64,000 nucleotides of DNA from Gammaproteobacteria bacterium (GTDB lineage: Bacteria > Pseudomonadota > Gammaproteobacteria > UBA6429 > Thiohalophilaceae): contig JAOUNS010000013.1 in assembly GCA_029880855.1 (NCBI GenBank), positions 1 through 64,000 on the forward strand, read 5' to 3'. Below the pieces are notes generated by a model. That model was not told where the DNA came from. It worked only from the letters and a program-made list of their open reading frames with translations, and ran no database searches. This document shows, one piece after another, positions 36,441 through 44,844 of the stretch (within the stretch, counting starts at the first letter, position 1; every line of letters begins with the position of its first letter). Made by a program: the position numbers and the translations under genes.

Positions 36441-37604
36441 CTACTCATCCTCAACAAACAGCGCCAACAGATCATTCAAAAACAACAACCCGCGTTGCGT
36501 CGGCCTGATTGCACTGTCCGTCACATCCAGCCAACCCTGATCCATCGCCCGCTCCAGTTGCGGATGAATGATCTCAATCGGCAAACCGGTATGCCGGCTG
36601 AACAGGGCGCTCTCGAAACCCTGCGTCAAACGCAAGGCATTCATCATAAACTCAATGATCAAATCATCCTGCGCCAGCACCTTCTCACCGGCCGTCACCG
36701 ATTTGTTTTCCAGAATCTGTAAATAATCCTGCGGGTGTTTGTGTTTCCAGTGGCGGGTAATAGTCTGCTCCGCCGCATTACTCAACTTGCCATGCGCCCC
36801 GGCGCCTATCCCCAGATAATCACCAAACTGCCAGTAATTCAGATTATGTTTGCACTCATGTTTGGCCTTCGCATACGCGGAGATCTCATAATGGTGAAAA
36901 CCGCGCTCCGCCAGTTCACGCTGACACTGCTCCTGCATGGCCCAGCAACGATCATCATCGGGCAGTGTGGGCGGCTGCTTGTAAAACAGCGTATTGGGTT
37001 CAATGGTCAATTGATAATGGGAAATATGCGTCGGCTCCAGATCCATGGCCGTGCGAATATCCCGCAATGACTCTTCGATGGTCTGGGTCGGCAAACCAAA
37101 CATCAGATCCAGATTAAAGGTCGTAAACCCCGCATCATGGGCTGACTCCGCCGCACGAATCGCCTGTCGCCGCTGATGAATCCGCCCCAGCCTGCGCAAG
37201 TGATCATCATTAAAACTCTGCACACCGATGGACAAACGATTCACACCCACCGCCCGAAACTCACTGAACTTGCCCGTCTCCAGCGTACCGGGATTGGCCT
37301 CCAGCGTGACCTCGATCGCCGGCTTCAGATTCAGGCGCGCCCGCAAGGCCGTCATCAACTCATCCAGCGCCTCGGGACTCAATAGACTCGGCGTTCCCCC
37401 ACCGATAAAAATAGACTGCACCGACCGACCCCAAATCGCCGGCAAATGCTGCTCCACATCCAGCACCAGCGCACGCACATACTCCCGCTCCGGAATACCG
37501 TCCTTCACCGCATGGGAATTGAAATCGCAATAGGGACACTTCTGCACACACCAGGGAAAGTGGATGTAGAGAGAAAGGGGGGGGAGTTCAGACAAACCGG
37601 ACAT
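36441..37604 (-). CDS. hemW: HemW, radical SAM heme chaperone-like protein
   Basis: The 387-residue protein carries the HemW cluster motif with Cys19, Cys23 and Cys26 (FPWCVQKCPYCDFNSH), FIGGGTPSLL near residue 68 and the SIGVQSFND block. HemW resembles coproporphyrinogen dehydrogenase HemN but binds and delivers heme. The ATG at 37604 fits the family start; the open frame extends 30 residues upstream without support. In many gammaproteobacteria it sits directly after rdgB (rph-rdgB-hemW). Here rdgB is 20 kb away, same strand, with an accessory island between. Confidence 0.95.
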   Translation of the reverse strand: MSGLSELPPLSLYIHFPWCVQKCPYCDFNSHAVKDGIPEREYVRALVLDVEQHLPAIWGRSVQSIFIGGGTPSLLSPEALDELMTALRARLNLKPAIEVTLEANPGTLETGKFSEFRAVGVNRLSIGVQSFNDDHLRRLGRIHQRRQAIRAAESAHDAGFTTFNLDLMFGLPTQTIEESLRDIRTAMDLEPTHISHYQLTIEPNTLFYKQPPTLPDDDRCWAMQEQCQRELAERGFHHYEISAYAKAKHECKHNLNYWQFGDYLGIGAGAHGKLSNAAEQTITRHWKHKHPQDYLQILENKSVTAGEKVLAQDDLIIEFMMNALRLTQGFESALFSRHTGLPIEIIHPQLERAMDQGWLDVTDSAIRPTQRGLLFLNDLLALFVEDE

Positions 37605-37667
37605 ATGCCAACAATAAAACAAACCGGCGACAAGGCATAGGGGGAAAAGGTCAGATATTCGTCGTTC

Positions 37668-37786
37668 GTCCTTCGGCAAGCTCTGGATGATCACCCTTCG
37701 ACAAGGTCAGGGTGGGCTTGTCGAAAGGGGTCGTAGTCCTTTAGTTACTGCCGTTCACCCTGAGCCTGTCGAAGGGTGGAACGGAC
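37668..37786. repeat. CTTCGAC-type hairpin repeat, copy 1
   Basis: CCTTCG, ACAAGGTCAGGGTG, GCTTGTCGAAAGG and CGTTCACCCTGAGCCTGTCGAAGGG-like arms alternate in opposite directions, forming inverted pairs. The same units recur at 41345-41432 and 57454-57535. This copy is between hemW and a divergent lipoprotein gene and marks the left end of the accessory island. The gap 37605-37963 holds this repeat and then an AT-rich promoter-like stretch, no gene. Confidence 0.85.
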
Positions 37787-37963
37787 CGCCGAATATCCAC
37801 TTTCAAACCAGTTAAAAAGTCAATATCCTTTGCAAATATATATTTTCATGGCGGTACTTTCTTCTCTAACCCGCTCAGTATAATCTCGCGCGCCAGGAGT
37901 GCCTGGAGCCTCTATTAAAAACACCCGATTTATAAAACTGCGACACCAATGGAGGTGACGTAT

Positions 37964-38185
37964 ATGAAAAATATTATTACCCTGAGTTTACTGATTGCCG
38001 TGCTTGGCCTGGCTGCTTGCGACAAGAAACAACAAACCGCTGCACCGACTGCCGCCCCGGCCGCAACCGTTGCACCTCAACAGGTTGCCCCTGAGCAACC
38101 TTCGCCTGAGCAAGCTGCACCTGAACAGACTGCACCGGTTGGCGAAACCAATGTACCGACTGCTGATCAGGATGCCACCAAGTAA
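37964..38185 (+). CDS. Small Ala/Pro/Gln-rich lipoprotein
   Basis: The 73-residue protein has a lipoprotein signal peptide ending LAAC (cleavage before Cys19 or so) and a low-complexity tail of repeated APEQ units. GGAGGTG upstream fits the ATG at 37964, not the earlier one at 37949. It is probably membrane-anchored and extended in the periplasm. A strong terminator follows, so it is monocistronic. Function unknown. Confidence 0.8.
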   Translation: MKNIITLSLLIAVLGLAACDKKQQTAAPTAAPAATVAPQQVAPEQPSPEQAAPEQTAPVGETNVPTADQDATK

Positions 38186-38214
38186 GTTTTTCCTGAGTCT
38201 GTAACAGGAGAGAA

Positions 38215-38239
38215 AGCCGCCTTAGGGCGGCTTTTTTTT
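38215..38239 (+). terminator. Terminator after the lipoprotein gene
   Basis: AGCCGCC (38215-38221) pairs with GGCGGCT (38226-38232) and is followed by a run of T to 38239. Confidence 0.92.
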
Positions 38240-38276
38240 GCGTAAAAATTTATCTAACGCAATACTCACTGCGCTT

Positions 38277-38293
38277 TTGATATTTGGTATCAA
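38277..38293. promoter_or_regulatory. Palindromic operator-like site
   Basis: TTGATA and TATCAA are exact inverted repeats around five bases, about 185 bases upstream of the exporter operon. The half sites resemble FNR/CRP-type half sites but the spacing does not match FNR's four bases. A small hairpin GCCGG-CCCTT-CCGGC lies at about 38430-38445 nearer the gene. Binding protein unknown. Confidence 0.35.
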
Positions 38294-38477
38294 TCTAATT
38301 TTCAAAACAACACGAATTGAAAATATCGCTGATCTTCTTTTGTAATTGATATAAAAATTATGGCTGGAACACCATTTTGATCAATTCATTTTTTAAATGG
38401 CAAAGAATGGATTTATTAATTGAAGTGCCGGCCCTTCCGGCATAAAACAATAAAACCACTATATAGAGGAGTGATCT

Positions 38478-40022
38478 ATGGTTTACACAAAGAAAACGCC
38501 ATGGGTCTTGATCATCGGTATCATCATGTGCGTTTACGCGTGGTTGGTGCAACAGCAATATCTTGCAGGTGTCATAAAATATCTTGAAACTGACAAGCTG
38601 GCCGGTGAGATGGTCACCATGGGTTATATCTTCGGCGTCATCGGTATCGTTGTCGGCCTTTGGCAACAGTTCATGCAACCCAAAGAAGGCCATCTGGATT
38701 ATTACCTGTCGACCATTGGTGGGGCGTTATTAATCCTGTTATGCGTATTTGCTGTTAAATACGGTGCAGAACCTGTCTTCAAGGCATGGGGTGCTGCTGC
38801 CGGCAAGTCCATCGGTTGGGACTTCGCCAAAACACTGGGTATCAACTACATCCTGCTCGGTATTATCGTCGGTATGATCGTAGTCAACGTGTTTAAAGTC
38901 CCCACATGGGCGGAAAACGGTGTGCGACTGTCGCGCCTTGGTCTGAAAACAGGTGTCATTCTGCTGGGTGCGCTGTATAGCGCGGCTGAACTGGCCGAAT
39001 ATTCCAAGTGGTCTATCGGTCTTATCTTCGTTTTCGTACTGGGCTCAGTCGGTATTACCCTGTTTATGGGTCGCCGTCGCAATATCCCGACCTCCATGGC
39101 CGGAGTATTGTCAGCCGGTCTGGGCGTATGCGGTGTATCCGCAACCGTGGCCTCAGCCCCGGTGGTCAACGCCAAGTCCAGTGAAATCGCCTACTCCATC
39201 GGTACAATCCTGCTCTGGGGTATCTTGATGATGTTCATCTTCCCGCCGGTGGGTCGCGCTCTGGGTATGACCTATGAACAATTCGGCGCATGGGCCGGCA
39301 CCGGCATCCTGAACTCTGCACAGGTCGCTGCCGCAGCGTTGATCTATCAACCCAACGGTATCGAAACCCTGAAGGTGGCCGAGATCTTCAACATCACCCG
39401 TATCCTTGTGCTGCCCATTATCGTGCTGTGGCTGGCCGTATGGTATGTGGAACGTGAGCAGACTGCGGCGAAGGTGAACCTGTTGCATGTAATTGTCGGC
39501 AAGTTCCCGCTGTTCGTACTGGGCTTTATTGTCCTGTTCCTGCTCTCCACCACAGGTATGTTTGCACCATCGCATCATGCAGGTGGTAAATTCTTTGCCG
39601 GTGAAAAGGCCAAGTTGTTGAAGGATGAGCAGATCGTCGTCCTGCAAAAGGCTGCGACAGACCGTCCTGAAACCAAAGCAGCGCTGGACAACCTGATTGC
39701 CAACAAACGCGTCATGAGCAAGGAAGACGATGTGTTGTTGCGCGGTATGGAAAAAGCCAAAGAGACACCGAAGGAAATCAAGGCCGTGCTGAAAGACGCG
39801 CACAAGAACGCCTGGAAGACCTCGCCGCGTATCGGCTGGTTCCGTGACCTGATCATCTGGTTCTTTGCCTTTGGTCTGACCGGCCTTGGCATGCAGATCA
39901 CCGTCAAGGCTATTACCCAGGCCGGCGGACAACCGCTGATCATTGGAACAACAGTTGGCACGATCAAAGCCGTTGGTGCATTGATTGCTGTCTTGCTGCT
40001 TAAAGACCTGATTAATCCGTAA
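38478..40022 (+). CDS. YeiH/UPF0324-type putative sulfate exporter, extended
   Basis: The 514-residue inner-membrane protein belongs to the YeiH (putative sulfate exporter) family by its GVRLSRLGLKTGVILLGALY segment, the GLGVCGVSATVASAPVVNAKSSEIAYSIGTILL block, and a C-terminal TGLGMQITVKAI stretch. Family members are about 340-350 residues. Here extra spans at the N-terminus (about 1-130) and a soluble insert of about 90 residues (362-452, Lys/Glu-rich) account for the excess. GAGGAGTG precedes the ATG. It heads an operon with a small membrane peptide, a universal stress protein and an SRPBCC-like membrane protein. Export of sulfate or sulfite is family-based inference. Confidence 0.8.
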   Translation: MVYTKKTPWVLIIGIIMCVYAWLVQQQYLAGVIKYLETDKLAGEMVTMGYIFGVIGIVVGLWQQFMQPKEGHLDYYLSTIGGALLILLCVFAVKYGAEPVFKAWGAAAGKSIGWDFAKTLGINYILLGIIVGMIVVNVFKVPTWAENGVRLSRLGLKTGVILLGALYSAAELAEYSKWSIGLIFVFVLGSVGITLFMGRRRNIPTSMAGVLSAGLGVCGVSATVASAPVVNAKSSEIAYSIGTILLWGILMMFIFPPVGRALGMTYEQFGAWAGTGILNSAQVAAAALIYQPNGIETLKVAEIFNITRILVLPIIVLWLAVWYVEREQTAAKVNLLHVIVGKFPLFVLGFIVLFLLSTTGMFAPSHHAGGKFFAGEKAKLLKDEQIVVLQKAATDRPETKAALDNLIANKRVMSKEDDVLLRGMEKAKETPKEIKAVLKDAHKNAWKTSPRIGWFRDLIIWFFAFGLTGLGMQITVKAITQAGGQPLIIGTTVGTIKAVGALIAVLLLKDLINP

Positions 40023-40033
40023 GGAGAAGAAAA

Positions 40034-40168
40034 ATGTCAGAACAACCAAAATTCAATCGTGGTACCGCCCTGTCGATCTTCAAAAGCGACCGTATGGAAG
40101 ACATTATGGCGCTGCTGGTGTCACTGGGTATTGTAATCGTTGTGGTTGCATTGGTTCCCATCCAATAA
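40034..40168 (+). CDS. 44-residue single-span membrane peptide
   Basis: Eleven bases after the exporter gene, behind AAGGAGAAG, a frame encodes 44 residues: a charged N-terminal half (MSEQPKFNRGTALSIFKSDR) and one membrane helix (MALLVSLGIVIVVVALV). Ribosome site, spacing and composition support a real gene. Its placement immediately after the transporter suggests a small accessory subunit, as seen for several small membrane proteins that regulate transporters. Function is inference. Confidence 0.75.
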   Translation: MSEQPKFNRGTALSIFKSDRMEDIMALLVSLGIVIVVVALVPIQ

Positions 40169-40181
40169 GTTGTAAATATTT

Positions 40182-40222
40182 GGACCGGGGTATGGTGACT
40201 ACCTCTGCCCCGGTCCCTTTTT
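40182..40222 (+). terminator. Terminator-like hairpin inside the exporter operon
   Basis: GGACCGGGG (40182-40190) pairs with CCCCGGTCC (40208-40216) around 17 bases, followed by CTTTTT. It lies between the small membrane peptide and the stress-protein gene. It probably ends part of the transcription, giving more of the exporter and peptide than of the two downstream genes. Confidence 0.75.
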
Positions 40223-40236
40223 AAAGGAGAGATGCA

Positions 40237-40695
40237 GTGCAACGTATTCTTTTGGCAAGCCATGGAACTACCGGCTCCCGCGCCGCTGAAATAGTGGCGG
40301 TAAATCATTTACAACCGGGCGATCAGTTGATCCATCTGCAAGTCGTACCGGATTTCTGGGACGGCATGCAAGGGGATGACTGGTTAAACAATTCCAGCAC
40401 CCGTGATGTTTTTGCCGTGTATGTCGAGAACAGCCTTGAGACTGAAGCCAAAGTCACCTTCGACCGTGTTGCCGCCATGGTTGCAAAACGTAGCGCAATG
40501 TGTGAGACACGGCTGGTTTATGACAAACCCGTGCAGGCCCTGCTCAAAGCCGTGGCCGATGTGGTGCCGGATTTGGTGATTACCGGCGCACCGCGCCCCA
40601 AATATGCAGAAGGACAAAACTCCAAAATGCTCACTGAAGCCATGCTGAGAGCCATGGTCGTCCCGCTGCTGGTGATCCCCTATCCCAATGTCTGA
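40237..40695 (+). CDS. Universal stress protein family (UspA-like)
   Basis: The 152-residue protein starts at GTG 40237 behind AAAGGAGAG and has the Usp fold pattern: MQRILLASHGTTGSRAAEI at the start, DLVITGAPRPKY and the MLTEAMLRAMVVPLLVIPY end. The ATP-binding GxxxGxxxxGS signature is degenerate (GAPRPKYAEGQNSK). It overlaps the next gene by 8 bases. In this operon it may sense a nucleotide for the exporter; that is inference. Confidence 0.8.
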   Translation: MQRILLASHGTTGSRAAEIVAVNHLQPGDQLIHLQVVPDFWDGMQGDDWLNNSSTRDVFAVYVENSLETEAKVTFDRVAAMVAKRSAMCETRLVYDKPVQALLKAVADVVPDLVITGAPRPKYAEGQNSKMLTEAMLRAMVVPLLVIPYPNV

Positions 40696-41317
40696 AGCAC
40701 AAAAACCCATCCCACCCATCCCGGTTGCTGAGGATGAGGTGGCCTGGGTCACCATCCAAACAACACTCAGCCATGAGCAGTTGGTGACTCTTTGTCATGA
40801 CATAGAAGTCATGTTTCGGCTGAACCCATACTATCGCTTCTCTGCCTGGAAACAGACGGGGCAGGATGGTATTCATGTGCAGTTCAAAAATGAAAGCACA
40901 CAGCAAGACCACAACCTGCAATTACAAATCGGTGACAAAAATGACGCAGGTTGTACTGTTTATTACTCCCATGGCCTGAAGAAGCGCACCATCTTTGCAG
41001 TGCAACGCGCAGAGTCCGGCAGCAATCTGGTCATCCTGGATGAATATGAAAAACTATCTCTGGGAGAAGAAGACCCGCGCATGGCCGAAGTGGACAAAAG
41101 CCTGACCGCATGGGGCGCCGCTATTCGGCGTTATATCATACGGCAACAGCGCTATGGAAAAATCCCCGGCTGGCGCTGGTACATCCGCCGCCTCTGGCTG
41201 CCCATGAACCCGTCTGCACGCCGCGTAGTGTGGTTCATCTGGCTGATCTCCATTTTTGAACTTGGCGTCTTTCTGTTTGCACTGCTGATATACATCATCG
41301 AACGCAACGTTGCCTGA
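40688..41317 (+). CDS. SRPBCC-like protein with C-terminal membrane anchor
   Basis: The 209-residue protein has a soluble domain (about 15-130) compatible with a helix-grip fold (WVTIQTTLSHEQLVTLCHDIEVMFRLNPYYRFSAWKQ), then a basic region rich in Arg and Trp, and one C-terminal membrane helix (VVWFIWLISIFELGVFLFALLIYII). It is the last gene of the exporter operon, with its start inside the stress-protein gene. Its family assignment is tentative and the ligand unknown. Confidence 0.65.
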   Translation: MSEAQKPIPPIPVAEDEVAWVTIQTTLSHEQLVTLCHDIEVMFRLNPYYRFSAWKQTGQDGIHVQFKNESTQQDHNLQLQIGDKNDAGCTVYYSHGLKKRTIFAVQRAESGSNLVILDEYEKLSLGEEDPRMAEVDKSLTAWGAAIRRYIIRQQRYGKIPGWRWYIRRLWLPMNPSARRVVWFIWLISIFELGVFLFALLIYIIERNVA

Positions 41318-41344
41318 TGGCGTGAGACAGACTTTGACTGGCTT

Positions 41345-41432
41345 ATCCTTCGACGAGCTCAGTGCGAACGGCCATATATAAATCCCGTTCACCCTGAGCT
41401 CGTCGAAGGGAGCCTGTCGAAGGGTGCAACGG
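41345..41432. repeat. CTTCGAC-type hairpin repeat, copy 2
   Basis: Opposing arms ATCCTTCGACGAGCTCAG and CACCCTGAGCTCGTCGAAGG form a long hairpin, followed by a further GCCTGTCGAAGGGTG unit. It lies between two converging genes (41317 and 41452) and could also stop transcription from both sides. Confidence 0.88.
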
Positions 41433-41451
41433 AGATCAAAAGATGAATGTT

Positions 41452-42078
41452 CTACCAAACCAGCTTCTGAAAATACTGTTGAATCGTCTTGCGCGTAACC
41501 ATCACTTTTTTAAAAGTCGGCTTACGGGCGGAGGTATCCCCTGACGAACAGCGATCAGTCAACGTAAAACGCAGTTCGTTACTACAGGGAAAACAACCGA
41601 ACTCAATCAGATCAACCTTGTGGTTATCCAGCGGGATATCACTGACATAAATATAAGTGGAATCAGGGGGTGTACAATCCTTGATATTTAACGCCTTGCA
41701 AGTGGATTGGAGCAACAGTTTGTCATCAAAGTGTTTCAGGTTGTATAGCTTTAAAAACCATTTGGATACGGGTTCTTGCTGTTTAAGCCAGATTGCTTGG
41801 TTTAAATTGTCAGTACGAATATAGATGTGTTGTTTTGACCTGGATATGGTTTCCTGGTTTGCCTGAATTAAACTGATCAGGTCATAAAAAAAACCGGATG
41901 GATCTCTGATATACCCCATCCCGGTAACTTCATCGCCTTTTTCAGGCACATTGTCATTAAACTCAAGATAGAGATTGAATTTATTGTAATTGAACCTGAA
42001 ACCACCGCCTTCGGCAAAAACAGCCGACGAGAGTCCAAAGAGCAGAAACGTCAGTAGATATTTGATACTTCTAGTCAT
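41452..42078 (-). CDS. Exported protein of unknown function
   Basis: The 208-residue protein has a signal peptide (MTRSIKYLLTFLLFGLSSAVFA) and no recognised domain. It has four or so cysteines that could form disulfides (TCKALNIKDC, FGCFPCSN, DRCSS) and a basic C-terminal tail. It is last of a minus-strand run with the three 289-residue paralogues and the M15 peptidase, 48 bases after the nearest one. It might be part of the same module. Function unknown. Confidence 0.65.
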   Translation of the reverse strand: MTRSIKYLLTFLLFGLSSAVFAEGGGFRFNYNKFNLYLEFNDNVPEKGDEVTGMGYIRDPSGFFYDLISLIQANQETISRSKQHIYIRTDNLNQAIWLKQQEPVSKWFLKLYNLKHFDDKLLLQSTCKALNIKDCTPPDSTYIYVSDIPLDNHKVDLIEFGCFPCSNELRFTLTDRCSSGDTSARKPTFKKVMVTRKTIQQYFQKLVW

Positions 42079-42126
42079 AAGACCAGACCGCTTTGGAAGG
42101 AAATCATCCCAAGTGTCGATTATGAA

Positions 42127-42996
42127 TCAGAAACCACAACCACAATATGTCACCTCTTCAAACTTGCCATTTTTCATCACTAACACGACAGAGCCGATTC
42201 CCTCATGAATAGTCCTATCAGCAACAATATCCATAACCCCATCACCATCCAGATCAGCTATGGCATTGATGTGATATTCATATGGTGCAGGTGGCGGTAT
42301 GTCAGGGGCGCTTGATTGCGGTGTCGTTTCAAAGATATTACCAGCCACCAGTTTCGTCACTGCCTTTTCATCAATCACTTCCCGATAGGCAACAATGGAG
42401 TAGTCGCCCTTTTTTGCATACATGGGCGCATGTTCTATGTCGGGTCCATTGGGTCTGGCAGTAAAATAGGTGGCGGAGATAAAGACTTCATCCTTACCAT
42501 CACCCTGAATATCCGTTTTGAGTACTTGTAAGATTCTGACCTTTGGATTGGTAAGACCGTTTTGTTTTAGCAAATCAGCAATAGCTGCCTTGTATGCGGC
42601 ATTGTTTGTGGAAAGAGATTTGACGGGCCGGGGTTGTGGATTCCAGTTGGCATTACCAACAGCGGTGTAGTTATGTGGAACATCTTTGTCAAACTTAACG
42701 TAATATCGGGTATCACACGGGTATTCCTGCAATACCAGTTCAGATGCGCCAACTCCTTTTATCGGATTGCCTAAACCAAACAAGTCGTATTGTTTGGGAG
42801 AACCAAAACCCGGTGGTAATTTTTCGATCTTATCAGCCTCTATCCATGTACCATCAACAACATGCCCCAGCATGCATCTGGCGTGAGTAGTGAGAATGAC
42901 CGTTGGCGTAGCCGCAACTGCATTCATTAAATGAAAACCGAACAGACCGGCGCCAGTCAAAACCAGGATACTGATAATTCGTAATTTGTTAGCCAT
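42127..42996 (-). CDS. Exported FG-GAP-like protein, paralogue 1 of 3
   Basis: The 289-residue protein has a signal sequence (ILVLTGAGLFGFHLMNAVAA), a conserved ARCMLGHVVDG segment, and two Asp-rich loops, DIQGDGKDEV (about 170) and DLDGDGVMDI (about 248), of the FG-GAP/EF-hand calcium type. It ends CGCGF. It is almost identical to the next two proteins except for residues 48-75 and the C-terminal 40. It is likely periplasmic. Beside a peptidoglycan-peptidase-like gene, an immunity role is possible (inference). Confidence 0.75.
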   Translation of the reverse strand: MANKLRIISILVLTGAGLFGFHLMNAVAATPTVILTTHARCMLGHVVDGTWIEADKIEKLPPGFGSPKQYDLFGLGNPIKGVGASELVLQEYPCDTRYYVKFDKDVPHNYTAVGNANWNPQPRPVKSLSTNNAAYKAAIADLLKQNGLTNPKVRILQVLKTDIQGDGKDEVFISATYFTARPNGPDIEHAPMYAKKGDYSIVAYREVIDEKAVTKLVAGNIFETTPQSSAPDIPPPAPYEYHINAIADLDGDGVMDIVADRTIHEGIGSVVLVMKNGKFEEVTYCGCGF

Positions 42997-43029
42997 TATA
43001 CGTTGGGATTCTGATTATGAAATTCTATT

Positions 43030-43899
43030 TTAGAAACCACATCCACAGTAAGTTGCAAACTCAAATTTGCCGCTTTTAAGGGTAAATACCTCACTGCCAA
43101 TTCCTTCGTGAATAGTATTATCAACTAAGATATCCATAATGCCATCACCATCCAGGTCAATAATGGCATTAATATGATACTCAGACGGTGCTGGTGGTGG
43201 TATGTCAGGGGCGCTTGATTGCGGTGTCGTTTCAAAGATATTGCCAGTAACCAGCTTTGTCACTGCCTTTTCATCAATCACTTCCCGATAGGCAACAATG
43301 GAATAGTCGCCCTTTTTTGCATACATGGGTGCATGTTCGATTTCAGATCCATTTTTATTGGCGGTAAAATAGGTGGCGGAGATAAAGACTTCATCCTTAC
43401 CATCACCCTGAATATCCGTTTTGAGTACTTGTAAGATTCTGACCTTTGGATTGGTAAGACCGTTTTGTTTTAGCAAATCAGCAATAGCTGCCTTGTATGC
43501 GGCATTGTTTGTGGAAAGAGATTTGACGGGCCGGGGTTGTGGATTCCAGTTGGCATTACCAACAGCGGTGTAGTTATTTGGAACATCCTTGTCAAATTTA
43601 ACATAGTATCGGGTATGACATGGGTATTCCTGCAATACCAGTTCAGATGCGCCAACTCCTTTTATCGGATTGCCTAAACCAAACAAGTCGTATTGTTTGG
43701 GTGAAACAAAATCCTTTGGTAACTTTCTGAGCTCGTCTGCCTCTATCCATTTTCCGTCAACAACATGCCCCAGCATGCATCTGGCGTGAGTAGTGAGAAT
43801 GACAGTTGGGGCAGCAGCAACTGCATTCATTAAATGAAAACCGAACAGACCTGCGCCAGTCAAAACCAGGATACTGATAATTCGTAATTTGTTAGCCAT
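43030..43899 (-). CDS. Exported FG-GAP-like protein, paralogue 2 of 3
   Basis: This 289-residue copy has the same signal sequence as paralogue 1 and near-identical residues 75-240. It differs in a window around residues 48-65 (KWIEADELRKLPKDFVS) and in the C-terminus (DILVDNTIHEGIGSEVFTLKSGKFEFATYCGCGF). Its 33-base spacer to paralogue 1 is the same as that to paralogue 3. The Asp-rich loops DIQGDGKDEV and DLDGDGIMDI are intact. The pattern is recent tandem duplication with divergence at two patches. Confidence 0.75.
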   Translation of the reverse strand: MANKLRIISILVLTGAGLFGFHLMNAVAAAPTVILTTHARCMLGHVVDGKWIEADELRKLPKDFVSPKQYDLFGLGNPIKGVGASELVLQEYPCHTRYYVKFDKDVPNNYTAVGNANWNPQPRPVKSLSTNNAAYKAAIADLLKQNGLTNPKVRILQVLKTDIQGDGKDEVFISATYFTANKNGSEIEHAPMYAKKGDYSIVAYREVIDEKAVTKLVTGNIFETTPQSSAPDIPPPAPSEYHINAIIDLDGDGIMDILVDNTIHEGIGSEVFTLKSGKFEFATYCGCGF

Positions 43900-43932
43900 T
43901 ATACGTTGGGATTCTGATTATGAAATTCTATT

Positions 43933-44802
43933 TTAGAACCCACAACCACAATCAGCCACAAGCTCAAACTTTCCGTTCTTCAAAGAAAAAACCTCAGAAC
44001 CAATTCCTTCGTGAATAGTATTGTCAATTACGATATCCATAACTCCATCGCCATCCAGGTCAAGAATGGCATTGATATGATATTCATACGGGGCGGGTGG
44101 TGGCATCAAAGGTTCGTCTGACTTGGGTGTGGTTTGAAAGATATTACCTGTTACCAGTTTTGTCACTGCCTTTTCATTAATCACTTCACGATAGGCGACA
44201 ATGGAATAGTCCCCCTTTTTTGCATACATGGGCGCATGCTCTATGTCGGGTCCATTGGGTCTGGCAGTAAAATAGGTGGCAGAAATAAAGACCTCATCCT
44301 TGCCATCACCCTGAATATCTGTTTTGAGTACTTGTAAGATTCTGACCTTTGGATTGATGAGACCGTTTTGTTGTAACAAATCAGTAATAGCTGCCTTGTA
44401 AGCGGCATTGTTTGTGGAAAGGGACTTGACCGGACGGGGTTGTGGATTCCAGTTTGCATTACCGACAGCGATGTAGTTATTTGGAACATCCTTGTCAAAT
44501 TTAACATAGTATCGGGTATGACATGGGTATTCCTGTAATACCAGCTCAGTTGCACCAAGTGACGTGATCGAGTCAGACAAACTATATAAGTTATATTGCT
44601 TTGGTGAAGTGAAACTCTTTGAGAGCTTTTTAGTTTCATCAGTCGGAACCAAACGCTCATTAACAACATGGCCCAGCATGCATCTGGCGTGAGTAGTGAG
44701 AATGACAGTTGGGGTGGCAGCAACTGCATTCATTAAATGAAAACCGAACAGACCAACACCAGTTAATAGAAAAATACTGACAAATCGTAGTTTGTTTATC
44801 AT
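43933..44802 (-). CDS. Exported FG-GAP-like protein, paralogue 3 of 3
   Basis: This copy is the most divergent of the three: it starts MINKLRFVSIFLLTGVG and has VNERLVPTDETKKLSKSFTSPKQYNLYSLSDSIT-like residues where the others share a version of VDGxWIEADE. The signal sequence, DIQGDGKDEV and DLDGDGVMDI loops and CGCGF end are kept. It is nearest the M15 peptidase gene (42 bases), so it may be the founder copy. Likely periplasmic. Confidence 0.75.
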   Translation of the reverse strand: MINKLRFVSIFLLTGVGLFGFHLMNAVAATPTVILTTHARCMLGHVVNERLVPTDETKKLSKSFTSPKQYNLYSLSDSITSLGATELVLQEYPCHTRYYVKFDKDVPNNYIAVGNANWNPQPRPVKSLSTNNAAYKAAITDLLQQNGLINPKVRILQVLKTDIQGDGKDEVFISATYFTARPNGPDIEHAPMYAKKGDYSIVAYREVINEKAVTKLVTGNIFQTTPKSDEPLMPPPAPYEYHINAILDLDGDGVMDIVIDNTIHEGIGSEVFSLKNGKFELVADCGCGF

Positions 44803-44844
44803 TTTGTACCCAGCTCCTTATTACGTTTCGAAGCGCACGTCGTG

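Larger units (their letters stand above)
42127..44802 (-). repeat. Tandem triplication, unit 903 bases
   Basis: Three same-length genes start every 903 bases, with a 33-base spacer after each of the first two that is nearly identical in sequence. Nucleotide identity is high through most of the unit. This is a direct tandem gene array, prone to unequal crossing-over. Confidence 0.9.

Noticed and set aside
38277-38293. FNR site upstream of the exporter operon
   Set aside because: Half sites are similar, but the spacing does not fit the four-base FNR gap.
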